Assembly: GCA_963921335.3 (NCBI GenBank)
Contig: CAWUFC020000001.1
Coordinates: forward strand, 558,001 to 622,000
Source of the DNA: CAWUFC02 sp963921335
GTDB taxonomy: Bacteria; Pseudomonadota; Gammaproteobacteria; Pseudomonadales; Halieaceae
Direction: 5' to 3'
Length of the DNA stretch: 64,000 nucleotides
The notes under the pieces are model-generated. The model saw nothing but the letters and a program-made list of their open reading frames with translations. It did no database searches and was not told the origin of the DNA. This document shows, one piece after another, positions 34,933-44,099 of this stretch. The stretch's first letter is position 1. Every line of letters begins with the position of its first letter. The translations under genes and the position numbers were made by a program.

Positions 34933-35949
34933 CTATGTTGTTGAATCTATTGGTCGTCCGAATTGCCTGACCTGCACCTGGAACCCATTGCGTTGGGCCA
35001 GGAACACGCTGTCCAGGTCTTCCAGTCCGGCGGTGGCTGCCCATTGGGACAAGTCCGCAGGGTCAAAGCCCAGCCACAGGTCGCCACAGGACTCCCGCGC
35101 CCAGTTTTGGTCGTGTTGGCAGAGGTCGGTCACGAATAGCCGCCCGCCGGGATTGAGGCAGGCGGCAAGGTCTTTGAATATGTCGGCTGGAGAGGAAGTA
35201 TGGTGTAGCACCATATTCACAACAATGCAGTCGGCGGCCAGCTCGCGCAGGCGAGGGTGGCCGGTATCGCCCAGAACAAACTCGATATTGCCCAGGTTTT
35301 GTTGCCCGGCCAGCTGTTTGGCGCTGTCCAGCATCTCCGCAGAGCTGTCCAATGCCAGGACCTGGTCGAAAGCGGGGCTCAGCTGCTGCAAGAAGCGGCC
35401 GTCACCGGGCCCAACTTCCATTGCTTGTGCCCGTGATGGCAGGGGCGCCTCAGCGACCACGGTGCCCACGGTATCGGCGTACTGCTCGTAGCTGGCAATC
35501 AGGTCCTGCTGTTCCCGGAATTTATCGGCATTCTGACGGAAGAACTCTTCTGAGGACTCCACCCGGTCGCGCTGTAACTCGGCCAGGCCGATTTCCAGGT
35601 CAGCTGACAGGGGCAACTCGTCGATACTCGCAAACAGGGCCTGCTGCAGCTTGCTCAGGGGGCCAGTAGGGCTGGTGCTAGCGCGGCGGTAATAGATGGA
35701 GTTGCCCTCACGTCGGCTGCTGACCAGATTGGCGGCTGCCAGCACTTTCAGGTGGTGGCTCAGCGCCGGCTGGCGCATATCAAACAGGGTGCATAATTCG
35801 AGCACGCCGAAGGAGTCCTGGCGAAGCACCCGAAGGATTTGCAGACGCAGACCATCCCCGCTGGCCTTGCACAGGGCCGACAGTGTCTCGAGGTCAGACC
35901 CATTCGCCTGGGCTTGGGCCTCGTTGATGGAGGGGGATTGGTCGAGCAT
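34933..35949 (-). CDS. sahR: ArsR-type regulator fused to a SAM/SAH-binding methyltransferase fold (SahR-like)
   Basis: 338 residues: an N-terminal winged HTH (about 20-95, with LCTLFDMRQPALSHHLKVLAAANLVSSRREGNSIYYR) and a C-terminal Rossmann methyltransferase-like domain (EVGPGDGRFLQQL, VLALDSSAEML, FVLGDTGHPRL). This architecture, at the head of a metK-ahcY-metF operon, fits the SAH-responsive repressor SahR described in proteobacteria. The methyltransferase fold would sense SAH or SAM rather than catalyse. The Met at 35949 is preferred to a longer TTG start. A perfect palindrome lies 29 nt upstream. Confidence 0.85.
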   Translation of the reverse strand: MLDQSPSINEAQAQANGSDLETLSALCKASGDGLRLQILRVLRQDSFGVLELCTLFDMRQPALSHHLKVLAAANLVSSRREGNSIYYRRASTSPTGPLSKLQQALFASIDELPLSADLEIGLAELQRDRVESSEEFFRQNADKFREQQDLIASYEQYADTVGTVVAEAPLPSRAQAMEVGPGDGRFLQQLSPAFDQVLALDSSAEMLDSAKQLAGQQNLGNIEFVLGDTGHPRLRELAADCIVVNMVLHHTSSPADIFKDLAACLNPGGRLFVTDLCQHDQNWARESCGDLWLGFDPADLSQWAATAGLEDLDSVFLAQRNGFQVQVRQFGRPIDSTT

Positions 35950-35977
35950 GGCGCAGAAGTCTAGCAGCACAGTTGCG

Positions 35978-36001
35978 CTATATCAAAATATTTTGATATA
36001 G
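35978..36001. promoter_or_regulatory. Perfect 24-bp palindrome, probable SahR operator
   Basis: CTATATCAAAAT followed immediately by its exact reverse complement. It lies 29 nt upstream of the sahR ATG and about 105 nt before tkt, in the divergent intergenic region. A perfect, AT-rich palindrome of this size next to an ArsR-family gene is typical of an autoregulatory operator. Binding by this regulator is inferred. Confidence 0.8.
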
Positions 36002-36105
36002 ATTTTGGCAGCATTTCATAAGGGTTTCGCAGGGTTTTCGTTGCTGTAACAGGTCGCTTGCGCGAAAATAGGCGCCTTTTTCCGACACCTCAGGAGTTGT
36101 CTCGA

Positions 36106-38100
36106 ATGCCTTCCCGAATCGAACTGGCCAACGCCATTCGCGCCTTGAGCATGGATGCCGTTCAACAGGCTAATAGTGGCCACCCCGGCGCCCCTATGGG
36201 CATGGCGGACATCGCTGAAGTGCTATGGAACGACTATCTCCAGCATAACCCTGCCAATCCGGACTGGCCCGACCGCGATCGATTCGTACTGTCCAATGGC
36301 CACGGCTCCATGTTGATCTACTCTTTGCTGCACCTCACCGGCTATGAGCTGCCGATGGAAGAGCTGCGCAACTTTCGCCAGATGCACAGCAAAACCCCGG
36401 GTCACCCGGAATACGGCTATGCGCCTGGTGTAGAGACCACCACCGGCCCGCTGGGTCAGGGCATCAGTAATGCCGTGGGTATGGCGCTGGCGGAGAAAGT
36501 GCTGGCGGCCCAGTTCAACCGCCCGGGCCACGACGTGGTCGATCATCACACCTACGTGTTTTTGGGTGATGGCTGCCTGATGGAGGGTATTTCCCATGAG
36601 GTGTGTTCACTGGCGGGTACGCTTGGGCTTGGCAAGCTGATTGCGTTCTACGACGACAACAATATTTCTATCGACGGTGAGGTTGAGGGCTGGTTCACCG
36701 ATAACACCCCGGCGCGCTTCGAAGCCTATGGCTGGCAGGTTGTGCCTGCCGTGGATGGTCACGACCCCGAAGCGATTGCTGCTGGGATTGAAACAGCCCG
36801 CGGCGACAGCAGTCGTCCGACCCTGATTTGCTGCAAAACCGTGATCGGTAAAGGTTCACCAAATAAAGAAGGCACCGAAGCTGTCCACGGCGCTGCCCTG
36901 GGCGAAGACGAAGTCGCTGCAACCCGCGCCGCCATTGGCTGGGAGCACGCTCCCTTTGAAGTCCCCGCCGATATTTACGCGGGCTGGAGTGCGGCAGAGA
37001 AGGGCGCCGCTGCCGAGGCGGGCTGGGAACAGCGCATGAGTGCATACACTGCAGAGCATCCCGAATTGGCGGCCCAGTTGCGCCGCCGTCTGGCGGGCGA
37101 ATTGCCCGAAGACTTCTCTAGCCAGGCCGACGCCTATATCCAGGCCTGCCAGGATGAGGCTGCGGTGGTTGCGAGCCGCAAGGCCTCCCAGAATTGTTTG
37201 AATGCCTATGGCCCCCTGTTGCCAGAGCTGATCGGCGGCTCGGCAGACCTGGCCGGTTCCAACCTGACCATCTGGTCGGGCAGCGAAGGCATTACCGCCG
37301 ACGATGCCAGCGGCAACTACATTTACTACGGTGTGCGTGAGTTTGGCATGTCCGCCATCATGAACGGCATTGCCCTGCACGGTGGCTTCAAAACCTATGG
37401 AGCCACGTTCCTGATGTTCATGGAATACGCCCGCAACGCCGTGCGTATGGCAGCACTGATGGGTCAGGATTCGATTTTCGTCTACACCCACGACTCTATT
37501 GGCCTGGGTGAAGATGGCCCCACCCACCAGCCGGTGGAACAACTGGCCAACCTGCGCACCACTCCGAATATGCAAACCTGGCGCCCCTGTGACACGGTCG
37601 AATCTGCAGTGAGTTGGAAAGCCGCCATTGAGCGCAATGACGGTCCCAGCGCACTCATTTTTTCACGGCAGGGTCTGCCCCATCAGGCACGCGATGCCCA
37701 GCAGGTTGCTGACATTGCACGCGGCGCTTACGTGCTGCGCGACGGGGAAGGCGAGCCCGACGTGATTTTCATTGCTACAGGTTCTGAAGTGGGCCTGGCG
37801 ATGGAGGCGGCTGATGTGCTGGCAGGTAAGGGTAAACAGGTGCGCGTGGTGTCCATGCCCTGTGCTGAGCTGTTTTGTGAACAGGATGCGGCCTACCGTG
37901 AATCCGTGCTGCCTTCCAATGTACTGGCGCGTGTGGCCATTGAAGCCGGTATCGCAGATTACTGGTACAAGTTTGTCGGTCTCGATGGCCGTGTCGTTGG
38001 CATGAACAGCTTCGGTGAGTCTGCTCCTGCCGGTGAGCTATTCAAGCATTTTGGCTTTACCGTTGAGGCGGTGGTGGAAACGGCGGAAGAGCTGCTGTAA
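36106..38100 (+). CDS. tkt: Transketolase
   Basis: A thiamine-diphosphate enzyme of the pentose phosphate pathway. 664 residues: RALSMDAVQQANSGHPGAPMGMAD at the start, the ThDP motif GDGCLMEGISHE through DDNNISIDG, and the pyrimidine-domain segments YGVREFGMSAIMNGIA and THDSIGLGEDGPTHQPVEQ. An in-frame extension upstream (to 36058) is not family-like; AGGAG at 36092-36096 is 9 nt before the ATG at 36106. It leads the tkt-epd-pgk-fba run and starts divergent from sahR. Confidence 0.98.
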   Translation: MPSRIELANAIRALSMDAVQQANSGHPGAPMGMADIAEVLWNDYLQHNPANPDWPDRDRFVLSNGHGSMLIYSLLHLTGYELPMEELRNFRQMHSKTPGHPEYGYAPGVETTTGPLGQGISNAVGMALAEKVLAAQFNRPGHDVVDHHTYVFLGDGCLMEGISHEVCSLAGTLGLGKLIAFYDDNNISIDGEVEGWFTDNTPARFEAYGWQVVPAVDGHDPEAIAAGIETARGDSSRPTLICCKTVIGKGSPNKEGTEAVHGAALGEDEVAATRAAIGWEHAPFEVPADIYAGWSAAEKGAAAEAGWEQRMSAYTAEHPELAAQLRRRLAGELPEDFSSQADAYIQACQDEAAVVASRKASQNCLNAYGPLLPELIGGSADLAGSNLTIWSGSEGITADDASGNYIYYGVREFGMSAIMNGIALHGGFKTYGATFLMFMEYARNAVRMAALMGQDSIFVYTHDSIGLGEDGPTHQPVEQLANLRTTPNMQTWRPCDTVESAVSWKAAIERNDGPSALIFSRQGLPHQARDAQQVADIARGAYVLRDGEGEPDVIFIATGSEVGLAMEAADVLAGKGKQVRVVSMPCAELFCEQDAAYRESVLPSNVLARVAIEAGIADYWYKFVGLDGRVVGMNSFGESAPAGELFKHFGFTVEAVVETAEELL

Positions 38101-38108
38101 AGAAGTCC

Positions 38109-39122
38109 GTGATCCGCCTGGCAATCAATGGTTATGGTCGAATCGGCCGCAGCGTGCTGCGCGCCCTGTATGAGAACGACCGTCGCCAGGATATGCAGGT
38201 GGTTGCAATCAATGAATTGGCGGATGCCCGCACTGCCGCGCACCTGACCCGCTACGACTCCACTCACGGCCGCTTTCCTTTCGTGGTAGACGAAGGAGAG
38301 GGCGAACTGATTATTCACGGTGATCGCATTCGTCTCACCCGCGAGGCAGACATTTCCAACCTCGATTGGGCTGTGCTGGATGTCGATTTGGTGCTGGAGT
38401 GCACCGGTGTGCACTCCACACGCAGTAGCGCTGAGCAACACGTCAGCCGTGGCGCCAAACGCGTGTTGTTCTCCCAACCGGCGTTGCCAGCGGATGTCGA
38501 CGCGACGGTGGTCTTCGGTATCAACCAGGCTACGTTGCAGCCCCAGCACAGCATCGCCTCAGCGGCATCCTGCACCACCAATGGCATTGTGCCGGTGATC
38601 AAGGTTCTGCAGGATGCTTTCGGGATCGAAAGCGGCAGCATCACCACCATCCACTCGGCCATGAACGACCAGCCAGTACTCGATGCGTATCACAATACTG
38701 ATCTGCGCAAGACCCGCGCTGCAGGGCAGTCCATCATTCCTGTGGACACGGCGCTGGCGGTTGGCATCGAGAGAATTCTGCCGGAGCTGTCGGGACGCTT
38801 TTCTGCGCAGGCCCTGCGAGTGCCCACGCAGGATGTATCCGCCATGGATTTGAGTGTGGTGGTGCAACAGGACGTTCGCGTTGAAGACGTGAACCAGGCA
38901 CTGGCTGCCGGTGCTGAAGAGATCGGCATACTGGGTTATACCGAGGAGCCCTTGGCGTCCTGTGATTTTATTCACGACGCCCGTTCCAGCATTGTCGACG
39001 CGGGCCAGACCCGGGTCAGCGGTAAGCGCCTGGTGAAAGTCCTCACCTGGTTCGACAATGAATGGGGTTATGCCAACCGAATGCTGGACACTGCCAATTA
39101 CTGGCTGTCCATGGATGCCTAA
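38109..39122 (+). CDS. epd: Erythrose-4-phosphate dehydrogenase (GapA-like)
   Basis: 337 residues of GAPDH fold: INGYGRIGRSVLRALYE (NAD site), VVAINELAD as in Epd, the catalytic Cys in ASCTTNGIVPV, and NEWGYANRMLD at the end. INELAD, HSAMNDQPVLDAYH and the place between tkt and pgk favour Epd, which feeds PLP synthesis, over glycolytic GAPDH; dual activity is possible. SCTTNG replaces the common SCTTNC. It starts 8 nt after tkt. Confidence 0.88.
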   Translation: MIRLAINGYGRIGRSVLRALYENDRRQDMQVVAINELADARTAAHLTRYDSTHGRFPFVVDEGEGELIIHGDRIRLTREADISNLDWAVLDVDLVLECTGVHSTRSSAEQHVSRGAKRVLFSQPALPADVDATVVFGINQATLQPQHSIASAASCTTNGIVPVIKVLQDAFGIESGSITTIHSAMNDQPVLDAYHNTDLRKTRAAGQSIIPVDTALAVGIERILPELSGRFSAQALRVPTQDVSAMDLSVVVQQDVRVEDVNQALAAGAEEIGILGYTEEPLASCDFIHDARSSIVDAGQTRVSGKRLVKVLTWFDNEWGYANRMLDTANYWLSMDA

Positions 39123-39132
39123 AGGAAACACT

Positions 39133-40302
39133 ATGAGTTTGAACGTTCTTCGCATGAGCGACATGGATCTGCAGAACCAGCGGGTGCTGGTGCGCGAGGA
39201 TCTCAACGTGCCGATCAAGGATGGCAAGGTCAGCAGCGATGCGCGTATTCGCGCCGCCCTGCCCACAATAGAGGCCGTATTGGCTGCCGGTGGTCGATTG
39301 CTATTGATGTCTCACCTTGGGCGTCCGGTCGAAGGGGAGTTTGACGAGGCCTTCTCCATGGCACCGGTTGCGGCCCATCTCTCAGAGCTATTGGGCAAGC
39401 CAGTGCCGGTGGTTACCGAATGGCGCGATGGCGTTGAGGTAGCACCGGGTTCCCTGGTGATGCTGGAGAATGTGCGCTTCAACCCGGGCGAGAAAAAAGA
39501 CGATGAGGAACTGGCCAAAGCCTATGCCAGGCTCTGCGATATCTTTGTCATGGATGCCTTTGGTACTGCCCACAGGGCTCAAGCCTCAACTCATGGTGTG
39601 GCGCGTTTTGCGCCCAAGGCCTGCGCAGGTCCCTTGCTGGCGGCGGAGCTGGAAGCCCTGGAGCAGGCGCTATCCAGCCCCAAACGACCCATGGTGGCGA
39701 TTGTTGGTGGCTCCAAGGTGTCCACCAAACTCACGGTACTGGAAACCCTTGCAGACAAGTGTGACCAGCTCATCGTCGGTGGCGGTATCGCCAACACGTT
39801 TCTCGCTGCCTCTGGCGAGTCGGTGGGTAAAAGCTTGTGCGAACATGAATTGATCCCGGCGGCGAAGAGTCTCATGGAAAAGACCCATATCCCTGTGCCC
39901 ACTGATGTGGTGACTGGACCGGAGTTTTCCGAGACTGCCCCGGCGACCCTGAAAGCGGCTGGGGACGTTTCCGCTGATGAAATGATTTTCGATATTGGCC
40001 CTGACTCAGTGGCGGCAATCAGTGAGATCCTGTCCGGCGCGGGGACCATTCTCTGGAACGGTCCGGTGGGTGTGTTTGAGTTTGACCAATTCGGTGCCGG
40101 CACTCAGGCGCTGAGTGAGGCAATAGCGAACAGCGAGGCCTTTTCGTTGGCCGGGGGTGGCGACACCCTGGCGGCAATTGACAAATATGGCATTGCGGAT
40201 AAGGTTTCCTATATATCCACCGGGGGCGGCGCGTTCCTGGAATATGTCGAAGGCAAGACTCTGCCGGCGGTGGCGGTGCTTGAAGACCGCGCCCAGTCCT
40301 GA
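39133..40302 (+). CDS. pgk: Phosphoglycerate kinase
   Basis: 389 residues with LVREDLNVPIKDGKV (substrate site), MSHLGRPVEG, ENVRFNPGE, MDAFGTAHRAQAS and the nucleotide loop IVGGSKVSTKL, ending in GGGDTLAA and STGGGAFLEY. It reversibly transfers phosphate from 1,3-bisphosphoglycerate to ADP. The ATG at 39133 has AAAGGAAA 8 nt before it; a longer upstream frame overlaps epd and is rejected. It lies between epd and fba, as in E. coli. Confidence 0.98.
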   Translation: MSLNVLRMSDMDLQNQRVLVREDLNVPIKDGKVSSDARIRAALPTIEAVLAAGGRLLLMSHLGRPVEGEFDEAFSMAPVAAHLSELLGKPVPVVTEWRDGVEVAPGSLVMLENVRFNPGEKKDDEELAKAYARLCDIFVMDAFGTAHRAQASTHGVARFAPKACAGPLLAAELEALEQALSSPKRPMVAIVGGSKVSTKLTVLETLADKCDQLIVGGGIANTFLAASGESVGKSLCEHELIPAAKSLMEKTHIPVPTDVVTGPEFSETAPATLKAAGDVSADEMIFDIGPDSVAAISEILSGAGTILWNGPVGVFEFDQFGAGTQALSEAIANSEAFSLAGGGDTLAAIDKYGIADKVSYISTGGGAFLEYVEGKTLPAVAVLEDRAQS

Positions 40303-40336
40303 CGAACACACAGTTTTACTCTAAAAGGTATTTGAG

Positions 40337-41407
40337 ATGGCTTTAATCAGTATGCGGCAACTTCTGGATCACGCAGCCGAGCACGGCTACGGGGTCCCCG
40401 CGTTTAACGTTAACAACCTGGAGCAGACCCGCGCCATCATGGAGGCTGCGGATGAAACCAATAGCCCCGTGATCATGCAGGCCAGTGCCGGTGCCCGCAA
40501 ATACGCCGGTGCACCGTTCCTGCGCAAAATGATTGAAGCCGCCGTCGAAGAGTTTCCCCACATTCCTGTGGTGATGCACCAGGATCACGGTGTCAGCCCT
40601 GCGGTTTGTCAGCGCTCCATCCAGTTGGCATTTACCTCGGTGATGATGGACGGCTCCCTGGGTGAAGATGGCAAAACTCCGATGGATTACGACTACAACG
40701 TGGCGGTGACCCGCACCGTGGTCGATATGGCTCATGCCTGTGGCGTGTCTGTGGAAGGCGAGCTGGGCTGTCTGGGTTCACTGGAAACCGGCGAAGCCGG
40801 TGAAGAAGATGGCATTGGCGCGGCGGGCAAGCTCAGTCACGATCAGCTGTTGACCGACGTTGAAGAGGCCGCCGCCTTTGTTGCCGCTACCGATGTCGAT
40901 GCACTCGCAATTGCCTGCGGTACCAGCCATGGCGCTTACAAATTTACGCGGCCACCCACCGGCGACATTCTGGCCATGGACCGCATTCGTGATATTCACC
41001 AGCGCATTCCCAATACCCACCTGGTCATGCACGGTTCCTCCTCCGTGCCCCAGGATTGGCTGGCGGTGATCAATGAATACGGTGGCGATATTCCCGAAAC
41101 CTACGGTGTGCCCGTTGAGCAGATTCAGGAAGGTATCAAGCACGGTGTGCGCAAGGTCAATATCGACACCGATCTGCGCCTGGCCTCCACTGGTGCGGTG
41201 CGGCGCTTCCTGGCGGATAACCCCTCCGAGTTTGATCCGCGCAAATTCCTGACTCAGACCATCACGGCGATGAAGGATATCTGTGTAGACCGCTATGAAG
41301 CCTTCGGTACCGCTGGCAATGCAGACAAAATCAGGGTGCTGTCCCTGGAAAGCATGCAGCAGCGCTACGATGCCGGCGAACTGAAACAGGTCGTCACCGG
41401 CGCCTGA
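40337..41407 (+). CDS. fba: Class II fructose-1,6-bisphosphate aldolase
   Basis: 356 residues of the zinc-dependent (class IIB, Calvin-cycle subtype) aldolase: YGVPAFNVNNLEQ at the start, the zinc-binding HQDHG, the SVMMDGS strand, GTSHGAYKF, and HGSSSVPQDW near the C-terminus. It splits FBP into triose phosphates. It follows pgk by 34 nt and precedes marC by 4 nt. Confidence 0.97.
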   Translation: MALISMRQLLDHAAEHGYGVPAFNVNNLEQTRAIMEAADETNSPVIMQASAGARKYAGAPFLRKMIEAAVEEFPHIPVVMHQDHGVSPAVCQRSIQLAFTSVMMDGSLGEDGKTPMDYDYNVAVTRTVVDMAHACGVSVEGELGCLGSLETGEAGEEDGIGAAGKLSHDQLLTDVEEAAAFVAATDVDALAIACGTSHGAYKFTRPPTGDILAMDRIRDIHQRIPNTHLVMHGSSSVPQDWLAVINEYGGDIPETYGVPVEQIQEGIKHGVRKVNIDTDLRLASTGAVRRFLADNPSEFDPRKFLTQTITAMKDICVDRYEAFGTAGNADKIRVLSLESMQQRYDAGELKQVVTGA

Positions 41408-41411
41408 TTCC

Positions 41412-42011
41412 ATGGACCTGGTCGCCGCCTTCCTTACCATCCTGTTTGTGATGGATCCGCTGGGGAATGTGCCGGTTTTCCTCTCAGAGCTGAAAGACGT
41501 GCCGGAGGCGCGGCGACCCAGGGTGATTATGCGCGAGCTGTTGTTCGCCCTGGTCATCCTGTTCCTGTTCCTGGTGGCAGGGGCCTGGTTTCTCGATCTG
41601 CTGAAACTCAAGCAAGAATCTATCAGTATTGCCGGGGCGATCATTCTGTTCCTGATTGCCCTGCGCATGATCTTTCCCCAACCCAAGTTCAATACCGAGG
41701 AGCAGAATCCTGAGGACGGTGAGCCTTTTCTTGTGCCACTGGCTACGCCCTGTGTGGCGGGCCCTTCCACGATGGCTGTGACCATGCTGTTTGTGCACGA
41801 AGATCCCTCCCGTACCCTTGAGATTGGCCTGGCCCTGTTCGGCGCATGGCTGGTTTCGGCGGTGATACTGATGTCATCGCCACTGATGTTGCGTTTGCTG
41901 CGCCGCCGCGGCCTGATGGCCACCGAGCGCTTGATGGGAATGTTGCTGGTTATTATCGCCGTGCAGATGTTTTTTGACGGTATCAGCGGTTTCCTGGCGC
42001 CCGTCGTCTGA
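41412..42011 (+). CDS. MarC family inner-membrane protein
   Basis: 199 residues with six predicted transmembrane segments and the MarC pattern: LFVMDPLGNVPVFL near the start and PLATPCVAGPSTMA in the middle. MarC proteins were once linked to multidrug resistance, which was not upheld; the function is unknown. It sits 4 nt after fba and 2 nt before the next gene, so it is co-transcribed. Confidence 0.9.
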   Translation: MDLVAAFLTILFVMDPLGNVPVFLSELKDVPEARRPRVIMRELLFALVILFLFLVAGAWFLDLLKLKQESISIAGAIILFLIALRMIFPQPKFNTEEQNPEDGEPFLVPLATPCVAGPSTMAVTMLFVHEDPSRTLEIGLALFGAWLVSAVILMSSPLMLRLLRRRGLMATERLMGMLLVIIAVQMFFDGISGFLAPVV

Positions 42012-42013
42012 GC

Positions 42014-42967
42014 ATGCAACTCGCGCAGCTACTGGATCTGTCTGCGCAGCTTCCGCCTTTTGCACTCGAGCGATCCTTTTCGGCCGATGCGTTGGCGGCG
42101 GAGTATTTGTCCTTCTATGGCCTCGAGACACTGGCCGCAGAAGCGCAGGCCACTCACCATCTCGGTTACCTCCGCAGTGGTGAGCATCGCCTTGCTGTCC
42201 ATGCCTGGAGACAGGAGGCCTCCCGCGGGAACCTGCTGCTGGTTCACGGCTACCTGGATCATACCGGCCTGTTTACCCATCTCATTCGTTATGGGCTGAG
42301 TCGCGGCTTCAACGTGGTGTGCTTTGATTTACCCGGACACGGATTGTCATCCGGTGAGCCCGCCGTGATTGATGACTTTGGTGATTACTCCGATGCGATT
42401 GCCAGCGTGCAGCAGGCCTGTGCTGAGCTACCCGGCGACTGGTCGGTCATGGCCCAAAGTACCGGTGGGGCGGCTTTCTTCAATTACTTGCTAAAGCACG
42501 GTCCGCTGGCATTTCGGTGCGCGGTTTTGCTGGCGCCCCTGATACGACCCATGGGTTGGGGCTGGATCAGGCCGGCGCGGCCTCTGTTAAGCGTGGTGAC
42601 ACAAAGTGTTCGCCGAGGATTCGCCGAGAATTCCAATGATGCTGAGTTTCTCAAGTTTGTACGCGAGGATCCGCTGCAATCCAAAAAACTATCCTTACGC
42701 TGGCTGGCTGCATTGAGCCGCTGGCTGCAAACCCTGCCGAATACCGGTGTTGCCCCTTTGCCAATCCTGGTCATACAGGGGGACGCGGATCAGACGGTGG
42801 ATTGGCGGTATAATTGTCGACGCATTGAGGCCTTGTTTGCCGGTACCCGTATTGAATACCTGCCCGGCGGGCGGCATCACCTGGCCAACGAAAGTGAGGA
42901 CTATCGCATGCGTATAGCTGCACTGACCGACAGCCTGCTGCTGGAAGAGAGTCCCGCCAGCTCATGA
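42014..42967 (+). CDS. Alpha/beta-hydrolase, lysophospholipase-like
   Basis: 317 residues: LLLVHGYLDHTGLF, DLPGHGLSSGEP, the nucleophile in MAQSTGGAA (Ser in a QSTGG elbow), the acid in IQGDADQTVDW and the His in GGRHHLANE. This matches serine aminopeptidase/PldB-type lysophospholipases. No signal peptide is seen. Its start is coupled to marC and its end overlaps the next gene by 4 nt. Confidence 0.85.
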   Translation: MQLAQLLDLSAQLPPFALERSFSADALAAEYLSFYGLETLAAEAQATHHLGYLRSGEHRLAVHAWRQEASRGNLLLVHGYLDHTGLFTHLIRYGLSRGFNVVCFDLPGHGLSSGEPAVIDDFGDYSDAIASVQQACAELPGDWSVMAQSTGGAAFFNYLLKHGPLAFRCAVLLAPLIRPMGWGWIRPARPLLSVVTQSVRRGFAENSNDAEFLKFVREDPLQSKKLSLRWLAALSRWLQTLPNTGVAPLPILVIQGDADQTVDWRYNCRRIEALFAGTRIEYLPGGRHHLANESEDYRMRIAALTDSLLLEESPASS

Positions 42968-44088
42968 AGAGGTGGTTTGCGCTGGCTGTGCTTTTCGCCC
43001 TGGTGGGCTGCGCCGGCCAGCCTGATTCCGCGCGCGCCCCAGCTCTGTCCGAACAGCAACTCATGGCCGGGCCTGAGGCGATGGGGGTGCCCTCCATTGA
43101 GGTGGACATGCTGGCCCTGGATGCGGAGATGCGCAGTTTCCTCGATCGCCATGTACCCCGGGGCACACGGGAACGCGAAAAAACCCGGCTACTTATGCAG
43201 GCCTTCTTTGGGAGTTCGGGTATCGATATTCGCTACAACAACATCCTCACCCATACCGCCGCGGAAACCTTTCATCTGCAGAGCGGCAACTGCCTGTCCT
43301 TTACCAACCTGTTCGTGGCGATGGCGCGTGAGCTGGGACTCAAAGCCAGTTTTCAGGAGGTCGAAACCCCGCCGAGCTGGAATAGTGCGGGCGAACTGTA
43401 TATCTATAACCGACATATCAATGTGCTGTTGGAATACCGGACTGGTCTTGATCAGGTAGTGGACTTCGATATCGCCAATTTTGATGAGAACTACGCCCGT
43501 CGCAAAATCAGTGATCGCGCCGCCGAGGCCCAGTACCACAACAATATGAGCGTGCACTGGATGCTGCAGGAGGACCTGCCCAGAGGCCTGGCCCATTTAC
43601 GCGAGGCGTTGGATCTGTCACCGGATGCCAGCTATATGTGGGCCAATCTCGGTGCGTTGTACTCGCGCATGCAGCTCGAAGACCATGCTGAGGCTGCATG
43701 GCTGACGGCATTGGCAAAAAACCGCAATGAGTACATTGCCATGAGCAATCTGGCGCGGCTTTATGCTGAACAGAGTCAGCCGGAATTGGCAGAGCAATAC
43801 CGCCAGCAGGCGGCGCGATTCCGCGGCAATAATCCCTACTATCTGTATGCGCGCGCACAGCGACAGTACCAGGACGGCCAGTTCGATTTGGCCCTGGAGA
43901 ATGTGCAGCGAGCTATTTCACTAGACGACAGCGAGCACCAGTTTTTCCGCCTGCAGGGGCTGGCGCAGTTACAGCTGGATGCCCGTGAGCAGGCGCATAA
44001 GAGTTTTGCCCGTGCTGCCGCTCTTAACGCTGAGCCCCGCTATGAGGGGCTTTATGCGCGCAAATTGCAGTTGCTGGCAGGACACTGA
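42964..44088 (+). CDS. Lipoprotein with transglutaminase-like core and TPR repeats
   Basis: 374 residues with a lipobox (ALVGC-AG, Cys17). The first half has a transglutaminase/cysteine-protease-like pattern (LQSGNCLSFTNLFVAMARELGL with the conserved Cys, then a His in YNRHINVLLEY and an Asp in VVDFDIANFD). The second half (about 195-360) has at least four tetratricopeptide repeats (SVHWMLQEDLPRGLAHLREAL onward). Such lipoproteins are common in marine gammaproteobacteria, but their role is unknown. It overlaps the hydrolase by 4 nt. Confidence 0.8.
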   Translation: MKRWFALAVLFALVGCAGQPDSARAPALSEQQLMAGPEAMGVPSIEVDMLALDAEMRSFLDRHVPRGTREREKTRLLMQAFFGSSGIDIRYNNILTHTAAETFHLQSGNCLSFTNLFVAMARELGLKASFQEVETPPSWNSAGELYIYNRHINVLLEYRTGLDQVVDFDIANFDENYARRKISDRAAEAQYHNNMSVHWMLQEDLPRGLAHLREALDLSPDASYMWANLGALYSRMQLEDHAEAAWLTALAKNRNEYIAMSNLARLYAEQSQPELAEQYRQQAARFRGNNPYYLYARAQRQYQDGQFDLALENVQRAISLDDSEHQFFRLQGLAQLQLDAREQAHKSFARAAALNAEPRYEGLYARKLQLLAGH

Positions 44089-44099
44089 TGGCGTGATTC

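Noticed and set aside
34921..36105. A SAM or SAH riboswitch for the SAM-cycle genes
   Set aside because: The genes are only 12-25 nt apart and the sahR leader is about 30 nt beyond the palindrome; there is no room for a riboswitch.
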